Positions 1 through 6,301 of a DNA stretch of 7,773 nucleotides are shown here, in pieces. The position numbers and the translations under genes are program-made. The notes beneath the pieces are model-generated. The model did not search any database. It saw only the letters and a program-made list of their open reading frames with translations, and was not told the DNA's origin. Each line of letters starts with the position of its first letter. Within the stretch, counting starts at the first letter, position 1. Origin of the DNA: Actinomycetes bacterium (GTDB lineage: Bacteria; Actinomycetota; Acidimicrobiia; Acidimicrobiales; Bog-793); NCBI GenBank assembly GCA_021823365.1, contig JAKAOD010000132.1:1-7773 (forward strand), read 5' to 3'.

Positions 1-706
1 CGATCTGCTGGTTGACCGCCGAGGGGATCGCGCCTTCGCTGAGCGCCGCTGCCATGCGGGCGATCGCGGCGAACGTCCCGCTCGAGCCGACGAGCATGCG
101 CGGCTTCAGCTCGACGATCTCGTCGACGACCCCGGAGAGCTCGCTGGCGACGCGCTCGCGCAGGCGGGCTCGCTCTTGGCGGCTCGGTGGATCGCTGCGG
201 AGGAGCTCGGCCGTCAGCCGCCCGACGCCGAGGCGCAGGCTCGCCGCGAACGAGAGCCCCGACCGGTCGCCGACCATCAGCTCGAGGCTCCCTCCGCCGA
301 GATCGGCGGCGAGGGCGGGTCCCGGGTCGATGAGCACGCTCGACCGGATCGCCGTGAAGATGAGCTCTGCCTCGCGCACCCCGTCGACGACCTGGACCTC
401 CACGCCGGCCTCGGAGCGGATGCGCTCCACGAGCTCGACGCCGTCGGTCGCCTCGCGCAGCGCTGCCGTGCCGACGGCCACGATCTCGTCGGCCCGCTGG
501 GCGTCCGCGACGGCGCGGAAGGTCCGGACGACCTCGACTGCGCGCTTCGCGGCCGACTCGCCGATCGAGCCGGTGAGCGCCACAAGGTCGCCGAGACGGA
601 GCATCTCGCGCTCGGTCGCGAGCGGCACGAAGCTCCCGTCGAGGCGAGCCTCGACCACGAGGAGATGGAAGGAGTTGCTCCCGAGGTCCAGGGCGGCGAT
701 GCGCAC
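1..706 (-). CDS. ppx: Ppx/GppA family exopolyphosphatase, 3' end cut off by window edge
   Basis: Enzymes of this family remove terminal phosphates from inorganic polyphosphate, or hydrolyse pppGpp to ppGpp, in the cytoplasm. The window holds 235 codons from a GTG start at 706. Family motifs of the ASKHA (actin-like ATPase) fold are clear: the phosphate-1 loop DLGSNSFHLLV at residues 7-17, TAALREA near 80-86, the GVREAEL segment at 109-115 whose Glu112 probably matches the catalytic Glu of E. coli PPX, the phosphate-2 loop DLGGGSLEL at 135-143, and GSSGTF near 210. Usual short actinobacterial members are about 300-320 aa, so some 70-80 C-terminal residues lie outside the window. The start is 10 bp after the ppk1 stop, with no strong ribosome binding site, so the two are probably one transcript. 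Sequence alone does not separate polyphosphatase from pppGpp hydrolase; the ppk1 neighbour favours polyphosphate. Confidence 0.93.
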   Translation of the reverse strand, partial: MRIAALDLGSNSFHLLVVEARLDGSFVPLATEREMLRLGDLVALTGSIGESAAKRAVEVVRTFRAVADAQRADEIVAVGTAALREATDGVELVERIRSEAGVEVQVVDGVREAELIFTAIRSSVLIDPGPALAADLGGGSLELMVGDRSGLSFAASLRLGVGRLTAELLRSDPPSRQERARLRERVASELSGVVDEIVELKPRMLVGSSGTFAAIARMAAALSEGAIPSAVNQQI

Positions 707-716
707 GGGCGATGGC

Positions 717-2945
717 TTAGATCGCCTGCTCGGCGCCCCGTCGGCGCCGCGAGCGCTCGACGGCGCGCTCTTGCAGCGCCGCCTGCACGCTCACCCCTCT
801 GCGCGCCCGCAGGCGCCGCCAGGACCCGGACGCGTCGAGCTGCCAGGCGTGGGTGTCGTCGGCGAGCACGAGCGCGAGCACCTCCTCGAGGCGGCCGCAC
901 AGCTCGGGGTCGCGCACCGGCACGAGCGCCTCGATCCGGCGGTCGAGGTTGCGCTCCATCAAGTCGGCGGAGCCGAGGAAGTACCGCGGCGCCTCGGCGC
1001 CGAAGCGGTAGATGCGCGAGTGCTCGAGGTAGCGCCCGACGACGGAGCGGACCGACACGCGCTCGGAGAGCCCCTCGACGCCCGGGCGGAGCGAGCAGAC
1101 GCCGCGCACGACGAGCTCGACGCTCGCGCCATGCTGGGAGGCGAGGTAGAGGGCGTCGATGACCTCGGGATCCGTGAGCCCGTTGACCTTGATCGTGATC
1201 CGCCCGCTCGCGCCGGCCGCCGTCTCGGCGGCGATCTCCTCGAGCACCCATGGCCGGAAGCGCTCGGGCGCGAGCACGAGCGCTCGTGAGCGGGCGGCAC
1301 GGGAGAACCCGGTGAGGTGGTTGAAGAGGTCGGTGAGATCGGCGCCCACGTCCTCGTCCGTCGTGAGCACGCCGAGATCCTCGTAGACCCGGGCCGTGTC
1401 GGAGTTGTAGTTCCCCGTCCCGATATGGCAATAGCGGCGGATCCCGTCCTCCTCGCGCCGGACGACGAGCGCCGTCTTCGAGTGCGTCTTCAGGCCGACG
1501 ACGCCGTAGACGACGTGAACCCCCGCCTGCTCGAGCTGGCGCGCCCAGACGATGTTGCGCTGCTCGTCGAAGCGCGCCTTCAGCTCGACGAGCGCGGCGA
1601 CCTGCTTTCCCGCCTCGGCGGCACGAGCCAGGGCCGAGACGAACGGGGCGTCGCCCGAGGTCCGGTACAGCGTCTGCTTGATCGCCAGCACGTCCGGGTC
1701 GGCGGCGGCCTGGGAGACAAAGGCCTCGACGGAGGTTGCGAAGGAGTCGTAGGGGTGCTGGACGAGGACGTCGCGCTCGCGGATGCGCGCGAAGAGGTCG
1801 ACCGGCTCGTCACCGACCGGGGCGAGCCTCGGCTGCGTCGTCGGGACGAAACGCGGCTCGTGGAGGTCCGGGCGGTCGAGGCCGACGAGCTGCCAGAGCT
1901 GGCCGAGGTCGAGGGGCGCCGGCGAGCGGTAGACGTCCTCGGGGCCGAGCTCCAGCTCGAGGAGGAGGATGTCGAGCACCTCCTCGTCGATGCTCTCGCC
2001 GACCTCCAGGCGGACCGCCCGCCCGAAGCGGCGGCGGCGGAGCTCCACCTCCACGGCCGCGAGGAGATCGTCGGCCTCGTCCTCGTCGAGCTCGATGTCG
2101 GCGTTGCGGGTCACCCTGAAGGCGTGGACCGCGCCGACCGACATCTCGGGGAAGAGCTGGTCGAGGTGCGCGGCGATCACCTCCTCGAGCAGCACGAGGC
2201 GGTCGGAGTCGCCGAGCCGGACGAAGCGCGGCAGGAGCGGAGGGACCTTGACCCGCGCGAAGCGGCGCTCGGACGTGGCGGGGTCGGCGACGACGACGGC
2301 GAGGTTGAGCGAGAGGTTCGAGATGTAGGGGAAGGGGTGCCCCGGGTCGACGGCGAGCGGGGTGAGCACCGGGAAGATGTCCCGGTCGAAGATCGCCGCG
2401 AGCTCCTCCCGCCCGCTCTCGTCGAGCTCGCGATAGGGGACGATCTCGATCCCCGCGGCGGCGAGGTCGGGGACCAGCAAGTCGAGGTACATCTTCGAAG
2501 CCCGCTCGACAAGTGCCGTCGCGCGGCTGCGCACGGCCCGCAGCTGCTCGCTCACCGTGCGCCCGTCGGGCGAGCGGTGCCGCAGCCCGGCGGCGTGCTG
2601 GTCCTTCAGGCCCGCCACGCGCACCTGGAAGAACTCGTCCGTGCCCGTCGACCAGATGGCGAGGAACTTCGCCCGCTCGAGGAGGGGGGTCGCCGTCTCT
2701 GCTGCGAGATCGAGCACCCTCGAGGAGAAGTCGAGCCAGGAGAGCTCCCGGTTGAGGAAGCGCTCCGGCCCGAACGCCGAGGGCGGTCGCGCGGCACCGC
2801 TCGGGTGGCCCGGGCCGGGGCGGAGCTCGGCGTCGCGATCCTCGACCTCGGGCTCGTCCGGGGCTTCGACCCAGGGGGCCGGCACCGGCGCGACGTCGAC
2901 GACCCCCGTCGGGAGCAGATCGCTTGGCGCCGAGTCGCCGGCCAT
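717..2945 (-). CDS. ppk1: Polyphosphate kinase 1 (PPK1)
   Basis: PPK1 reversibly transfers the ATP gamma-phosphate onto a growing polyphosphate chain. With the ATG at 2945 the protein has 742 residues. All four PPK1 domains can be followed: the N domain beginning ERFLNRELSWLDFSSRVL (about residues 61-78), the head domain, then C1 and C2. The phosphorylated catalytic histidine is His488 in KTHSK, and the second active-site histidine is His642 in EHSRIY. CHIGTGNYN and GSADLMERNLDRRIE are also typical. About 60 residues before the N domain are Pro/Glu/Asp-rich and lack family similarity, so the protein is longer than E. coli PPK (688 aa). Start choice: an in-frame GTG at 2966 has an SD-like GGGGAG about 8 nt upstream and would give 749 aa. 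I prefer ATG 2945 because a TAGCGT -10 box ends 7 nt before it, as in leaderless mRNAs. The gene is divergent from the SEDS gene at 3014 and leads into ppx. Confidence 0.95.
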   Translation of the reverse strand: MAGDSAPSDLLPTGVVDVAPVPAPWVEAPDEPEVEDRDAELRPGPGHPSGAARPPSAFGPERFLNRELSWLDFSSRVLDLAAETATPLLERAKFLAIWSTGTDEFFQVRVAGLKDQHAAGLRHRSPDGRTVSEQLRAVRSRATALVERASKMYLDLLVPDLAAAGIEIVPYRELDESGREELAAIFDRDIFPVLTPLAVDPGHPFPYISNLSLNLAVVVADPATSERRFARVKVPPLLPRFVRLGDSDRLVLLEEVIAAHLDQLFPEMSVGAVHAFRVTRNADIELDEDEADDLLAAVEVELRRRRFGRAVRLEVGESIDEEVLDILLLELELGPEDVYRSPAPLDLGQLWQLVGLDRPDLHEPRFVPTTQPRLAPVGDEPVDLFARIRERDVLVQHPYDSFATSVEAFVSQAAADPDVLAIKQTLYRTSGDAPFVSALARAAEAGKQVAALVELKARFDEQRNIVWARQLEQAGVHVVYGVVGLKTHSKTALVVRREEDGIRRYCHIGTGNYNSDTARVYEDLGVLTTDEDVGADLTDLFNHLTGFSRAARSRALVLAPERFRPWVLEEIAAETAAGASGRITIKVNGLTDPEVIDALYLASQHGASVELVVRGVCSLRPGVEGLSERVSVRSVVGRYLEHSRIYRFGAEAPRYFLGSADLMERNLDRRIEALVPVRDPELCGRLEEVLALVLADDTHAWQLDASGSWRRLRARRGVSVQAALQERAVERSRRRRGAEQAI

Positions 2946-2952
2946 AGGACCC

Positions 2953-2958
2953 ACGCTA
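2953..2958 (-). promoter_or_regulatory. -10 box (TAGCGT) for a leaderless ppk1 transcript
   Basis: On the minus strand TAGCGT fits the actinobacterial TAnnnT -10 consensus. Seven bases separate it from the ppk1 ATG at 2945, so transcription would begin at or next to the start codon. No good -35 hexamer is visible at 16-19 bp upstream. The call is inferred from motif and spacing; the alternative GTG start at 2966 would place this box inside the gene. Confidence 0.5.
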
Positions 2959-2978
2959 GTTGTCACCCGCCCGGCTCC

Positions 2979-3001
2979 CCGTCGGGTGCTCCCGGCGACG
3001 G
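2979..3001. repeat. 6-bp inverted repeat between divergent promoters
   Basis: CCGTCG (2979-2984) and CGACGG (2996-3001) are perfect inverted arms around an 11-bp spacer. The dyad lies between the two divergent -10 boxes, where the -35 regions of both promoters should fall, so it could be an operator shared by ppk1 and the SEDS gene. In such GC-rich DNA a 6-bp dyad can easily arise by chance, so confidence is low. Confidence 0.25.
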
Positions 3002-3007
3002 TAGCGT
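3002..3007 (+). promoter_or_regulatory. -10 box (TAGCGT) for a leaderless SEDS-gene transcript
   Basis: TAGCGT ends 6 bases before the GTG start at 3014, the spacing expected if the transcript begins at the start codon itself. The first three bases of the box are also an in-frame TAG stop, so no start further upstream is possible. There is no ribosome binding site before the GTG. No convincing -35 hexamer is seen. The same 8-mer TAGCGTGG occurs in the ppk1 promoter on the other strand. Confidence 0.6.
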
Positions 3008-3013
3008 GGCGCC

Positions 3014-4501
3014 GTGACGCTCGGGGGGCTCTCGCGCCGGCTCGGTGCTCGCAGGGACGGCGTGGTCGCGCCCTCCTGGAGGCTCGGATGGTGGTCGTCG
3101 TTCCTTCACGCGGGCACCTGGCCGCGCACCGAGTGGGCGGCGTCGCGCCGGCGGAGCGAGCTCGGCCTGCTCCTCGTCGGCGGCGTGGTCGTCCTCCTCG
3201 CGACGCTGCTCGAGTCGCTCGCGCTGAGCAACGCCCTGCCGGCCAACGCCGTCCAGATCCTCGCCGGGATCGCCGGGATCGCCATGTTCGTCCAGCTCGT
3301 CAATCGTCGTCTGGCGCCCGACGCCGATCCCGTCGTCATGCCGGTCGCGCTGGTGCTGAACGGGATCGGCTACGTGATGATCGAGGCGCTCGACCCGCGC
3401 GAAGCCGGTCAGCAGCTCGGCTGGATCGCGATCGGGCTCGTGATCTACACCGTCGTCCTCTTCGCGCTCCGCCGCTCACGCGACCTCGAGCGCTACCGCT
3501 ACCTGCTGCTGGCGCTGGCGCTGGTCATGCTCGTCGCACCCCTTCTGCCGGTCGTCGGACGCAGCCCCGCTGACCAGAACGCCTACGGGGCGAAGCTCTG
3601 GGTGTCGTTCCACTCGATCTCCTTCCAGCCGGTGGAGATCGCCAAGCTCCTCCTCGTGCTCTTCTTCGCCTCCTACTTCGTCGAGAAGCGCGAGCTGCTC
3701 ACGACCCCGACGCGCCGCATCGGCGACCACCTCCTCCCCGACCTCCGGGCGTTCGGGCCCGTCGCCGTCGCATGGGTGATCTCGCTCCTCGTGATCCTCG
3801 CCGAGCGGGACGTCGGCTTCTCGCTCCTCCTCTTCGCCGTCTTCCTCGCCCTCTTGTGGGTGACGACGGGCCGCTGGACGTACGTCGTCGCCGGCTTCGT
3901 GCTCTTCGCCGCCGGGGCCTTCCTCGCGTCCCACCTGCTCGGGCAGGTGAGCGAGCGGATCAGCGTCTGGCTCGACCCCTGGGCGCACCCGCTCGGCACC
4001 GGCTACCAGCCGGTGCAGGGGGAGCTCGCCTTCGGGCGCGGCGGGCTGTGGGGCACCGGCCTCGGGCTCGGCCTCGTGCAGCAGCCGGGTGTCCTCCCCA
4101 TCGCGACGAGCGACTACATCTTCTCGGCGATCGGCGAGGAGCTCGGCCTCGCCGGGACGTCGGCGGTGCTCGTCGGCTACGTCCTTCTCGTCGGGGCGGG
4201 GCTGCGCACGGCGCTCCGGGCGCGCTCGGAGTTCGCCAAGCTGGCGGCAATCGGGCTCACGGTGACGCTCGGCTTCCAGGCGCTGATCATCATGGCGGGG
4301 CCGACGCGCCTCCTCCCCGACACGGGGATGACCTTGCCGTTCGTCTCCTACGGCGGATCATCCCTCGTCGCCAACTACGTCCTGCTCGCGCTGCTGATGC
4401 GCATATCCGACGAGGGCAGCAAGGCGAGTGAGGCGGTCTTCAGGACCCAGACCAGTGCGGTCGCCTCTCCGGCGCGGGCCCGAGCTCCCCGCGGCCGCTA
4501 G
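3014..4501 (+). CDS. FtsW/RodA/SpoVE (SEDS) peptidoglycan glycosyltransferase, long actinobacterial type
   Basis: SEDS proteins are integral membrane enzymes that polymerise lipid II into glycan strands together with a class B penicillin-binding protein. This one has 495 residues and about 12 hydrophobic segments, starting near residue 50 after a basic cytoplasmic tail. That is longer than E. coli RodA (370) and close to Mycobacterium RodA. Key motifs: FQPVEIAK at 204-211 (family QPSE; the Ser is Val here, Glu208 kept), ERDVGFS at 264-270 in place of QPDLGTS, the outer loop WLDPWAHPLGTGYQ at 319-331, TSDYIF at 365-370 with Asp367 matching the essential Asp262 of E. coli RodA, and TGMTLPFVSYGGSSLVANY at 437-455. 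The GTG start is fixed by an in-frame stop at 3002. No penicillin-binding protein is adjacent. The gene stands alone on the plus strand; whether it serves division (FtsW) or elongation (RodA) cannot be told from sequence. Confidence 0.93.
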   Translation: MTLGGLSRRLGARRDGVVAPSWRLGWWSSFLHAGTWPRTEWAASRRRSELGLLLVGGVVVLLATLLESLALSNALPANAVQILAGIAGIAMFVQLVNRRLAPDADPVVMPVALVLNGIGYVMIEALDPREAGQQLGWIAIGLVIYTVVLFALRRSRDLERYRYLLLALALVMLVAPLLPVVGRSPADQNAYGAKLWVSFHSISFQPVEIAKLLLVLFFASYFVEKRELLTTPTRRIGDHLLPDLRAFGPVAVAWVISLLVILAERDVGFSLLLFAVFLALLWVTTGRWTYVVAGFVLFAAGAFLASHLLGQVSERISVWLDPWAHPLGTGYQPVQGELAFGRGGLWGTGLGLGLVQQPGVLPIATSDYIFSAIGEELGLAGTSAVLVGYVLLVGAGLRTALRARSEFAKLAAIGLTVTLGFQALIIMAGPTRLLPDTGMTLPFVSYGGSSLVANYVLLALLMRISDEGSKASEAVFRTQTSAVASPARARAPRGR

Positions 4502-4518
4502 GTCTCCGCGGGGAGCTC
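4482..4518. terminator. Bidirectional hairpin terminator spanning both stop codons
   Basis: GAGCTCCCCGCGG (4482-4494) and CCGCGGGGAGCTC (4506-4518) form a perfect 13-bp stem with an 11-nt loop. The loop contains CTAG (4498-4501), a palindrome that gives the TAG stop of the plus-strand SEDS gene and the TAG stop of the minus-strand DUF151 gene. The stem therefore encodes the last residues of both proteins. Neither side has a T-tract, so it would be of the U-tract-less type often predicted in high-GC actinobacteria. No other hairpin this strong was noticed by eye, but I could not search systematically. Terminator function is inferred from position and symmetry. Confidence 0.7.
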
Positions 4519-5109
4519 TCCTGCCTCGTCGAGCACGTGGGGGGCGACCACGATCGGGGCGCCAAGCTGCTGTCGCAGCGCCAGGGCGATGCCATCCGAC
4601 GGCCTGCAGGCGAGGGTCCGCGTCCCCCAGGGCCCGGAGAGGACGAGCTCGGCGCTGAACGACGCCTTGTGGACCTCGGTCACCCGCACGTGCTCGAGCG
4701 TGAGACCGAACGCTTCGAGCGCGGAGACGAACAGCTCGTGCGTGAGCGGCTTCGGCGTCGCGACCTGCTTGGCGGCGTAGGCGATCGCGACCCCCTCAGC
4801 CTGGCCGACCGGGATCCTGAGGCGGCGCCGCGGGGACCCGAGCTCCTCGAGAACGACGACGGGATTGGTGCTCGGAAGGACGACGCTGACATCGACGAAA
4901 CGGACCGGCGTGAAGCCGAGCAGCTCCTCCTCGCCGGCCCCGGCGAGGTCCGCGTCCGCGTCGGCGTCCCCGTCGGCATCGGCGAGGACGTCGTCCATCT
5001 CGCCGGCCGCATGCGGCCCTCCGGCTTCCTCCGCCTCGCCGGCCTCGCCGGCGCCCGGCGCCTCCCGGGTCCCGGCCACCACCGCCGCCTCGCCGAGCTC
5101 GCTGCTCAC
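4498..5109 (-). CDS. DUF151 / bifunctional nuclease (BFN) domain protein
   Basis: The BFN (DUF151) domain covers about residues 66-198 of 203. It is recognised by the pattern VVLEE...LRIPVGQAEGVAIA near 85-110, PLTHELF at 121-127, RPSDGIALAL at 169-178 and VLDEAGE at 192-198. Plant members have been reported to act as nucleases; the role of bacterial members (such as Mycobacterium Rv1829) is not settled, so no specific reaction is claimed. The first 65 residues are an extra, acidic, Ala/Gly/Glu/Asp-rich stretch with a run of alternating Asp-Ala at 44-54, probably disordered. The usual family length is nearer 135-165 aa. The GTG at 5109 is chosen because it overlaps the TGA of the upstream rodA-like gene (GTGA), implying translational coupling; an ATG at residue 38 is possible. 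The 3' end overlaps the convergent SEDS gene at CTAG. Confidence 0.88.
   Translation of the reverse strand: MSSELGEAAVVAGTREAPGAGEAGEAEEAGGPHAAGEMDDVLADADGDADADADLAGAGEEELLGFTPVRFVDVSVVLPSTNPVVVLEELGSPRRRLRIPVGQAEGVAIAYAAKQVATPKPLTHELFVSALEAFGLTLEHVRVTEVHKASFSAELVLSGPWGTRTLACRPSDGIALALRQQLGAPIVVAPHVLDEAGELPAET
4948..4980 (-). repeat. Simple-sequence tract coding for alternating Asp-Ala
   Basis: Near-tandem GAC GCN units encode DADGDADADAD at residues 44-54 of the DUF151 protein. On the plus strand this reads as repeats close to GCGTCC/GCGTCG. Such tracts can change length by replication slippage in multiples of six without breaking frame. Confidence 0.6.
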
Positions 5110-6290
5110 CGGTAGCGGTGCCGCCGCATCTCGACGTTGAGGACGACACCGACGGCGCCGAAGAGCACGACGATCGCCGAGCCGCCGTAGGAGAGGAACG
5201 GGAGCGGGATCCCCGTCACCGGCATGAGGCCGATGTTCATCCCGATGTTCTCGAAGACCGAGAAGACGAGGAAGGCGAGCATCCCGGTGCACAGCAACCG
5301 CCCGACGGGCTCCCTCGCCGACTGGGCGGCGCGCAGCATTCGCAGGGCGACCACCGCGTACAGCCCGATGATCGCCGCCGAGCCGACGAAGCCGAGCTGC
5401 TCGCCGACCGTCGCGAAGATGAAGTCGGTGGACTGCTCCGGCACGTAGTTCAGGTTGGTGTACAGGCCGCGGAACAGGCCCGTCCCTTTCAGCCCGCCGG
5501 ACCCGATCGCCTGCTTGGCGAGATCCTCCTGGTAGTTGGCGCTCATCGCCCCCGAGTTCGGGTGGAGGAAGCTCGTGAGCCGCTGGAGCTGGCTGGCGTG
5601 CACGAGGTGCAGCTCGACGCCGGCGAAGAAGGCAAGCCCGCCGAGGACGAGCAGCAGGACGAGGTGGCGGGCCTTGACGCCGGCGACGACGAGCATCGCG
5701 AGCACGACGACGAGGAGCACGACGGCGGTGCCGAGGTCCGGCTGCTTGACGATGAGCAGCCCGACCACGGCGGTGAGCACGAGCGGCACCAGGATGCGGC
5801 GCAGCCGGAGATCGGCGGCCCGCCGGCCGAGCTTCACTGCGAGGAGGCCGATCACCGCGAGCACGGCGAACTCCGACGGCTGGAGCTGGACGGGCCCGAG
5901 GCTGATCCAGCGCTGTGCGACGCCGGAGGACACCGCCCCCGTCCCCGCGCCGACGGAGCGGCCGATGGCGAGCACGGCGAGCAGCGACAGCAGCACCGCA
6001 CCGTAGACGACCTCGGCCCAGTACGCGATCCGCCTGAAGTCGATCGCGGCGACCGCGACCATGACGAAGAACCCGGCGACGCAGAAGACGAGCTGCCGCT
6101 TCGCGTAGTAGGTCGGCTCGAGGGGGAAGTCCCCCTTCGTCGCCGCGTAGACGACGATGACGCCGAGCGCGGCCAGCGAGAGGGTGGCTGCGACCAGCAC
6201 GACGTCGACGTGGCGGACGAGCGCCAGCGCGCCGCGCTCTTCGCGCCGCGTGCGGAGGCCCGCGCTGCGGTCCAGGACGTGGGCGGCCAC
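5106..6290 (-). CDS. rodA: RodA-type SEDS peptidoglycan glycosyltransferase
   Basis: This second SEDS protein has 394 residues from the GTG at 6290 and about 10 membrane segments after a basic N-terminal tail. Motifs fit RodA closely: VAQRWISLGPVQLQPSE at 124-140, KQPDLGT at 182-188, YVPEQSTDFIF at 282-292 with Asp289 matching the essential Asp262 of E. coli RodA, and PVTGIPLPFLSYGGS at 357-371. RodA polymerises lateral-wall glycan with a class B PBP as part of the elongation machinery. Oddity: the Lys that usually follows QPSE (QPSEFAK) is Val143. The start is uncertain: TTG at 6299 lies 7 nt after a weak GGAA and is equally possible; an in-frame ATG at 6377 would overlap aroE by 76 bp and is unlikely. 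The gene begins 11 bp after aroE, and its TGA overlaps the DUF151 start, so it is mid-operon. It differs clearly from the SEDS protein at 3014 and is not a recent duplicate. Confidence 0.92.
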   Translation of the reverse strand: MAAHVLDRSAGLRTRREERGALALVRHVDVVLVAATLSLAALGVIVVYAATKGDFPLEPTYYAKRQLVFCVAGFFVMVAVAAIDFRRIAYWAEVVYGAVLLSLLAVLAIGRSVGAGTGAVSSGVAQRWISLGPVQLQPSEFAVLAVIGLLAVKLGRRAADLRLRRILVPLVLTAVVGLLIVKQPDLGTAVVLLVVVLAMLVVAGVKARHLVLLLVLGGLAFFAGVELHLVHASQLQRLTSFLHPNSGAMSANYQEDLAKQAIGSGGLKGTGLFRGLYTNLNYVPEQSTDFIFATVGEQLGFVGSAAIIGLYAVVALRMLRAAQSAREPVGRLLCTGMLAFLVFSVFENIGMNIGLMPVTGIPLPFLSYGGSAIVVLFGAVGVVLNVEMRRHRYR

Positions 6291-6301
6291 GACGTGCAAG
6301 G

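Noticed and set aside
12..1289. 425-codon plus-strand open frame over ppx and the end of ppk1
   Set aside because: It is antisense to two clearly coding genes, and its Ser/Thr/Arg-rich translation has no known domain.
2959..2967. GTTGTCACC as a possible PHO-box-like site upstream of ppk1
   Set aside because: PhoP boxes need direct repeats close to GTTCACC at fixed spacing. Only one imperfect copy is present, so phosphate control is not supported by the sequence.
1317..3017. 566-codon plus-strand open frame across ppk1
   Set aside because: It is antisense to a PPK1 gene with intact motifs throughout, and its translation is Arg/Asp/Val-rich without any recognisable domain. Long antisense frames are expected at this GC content.
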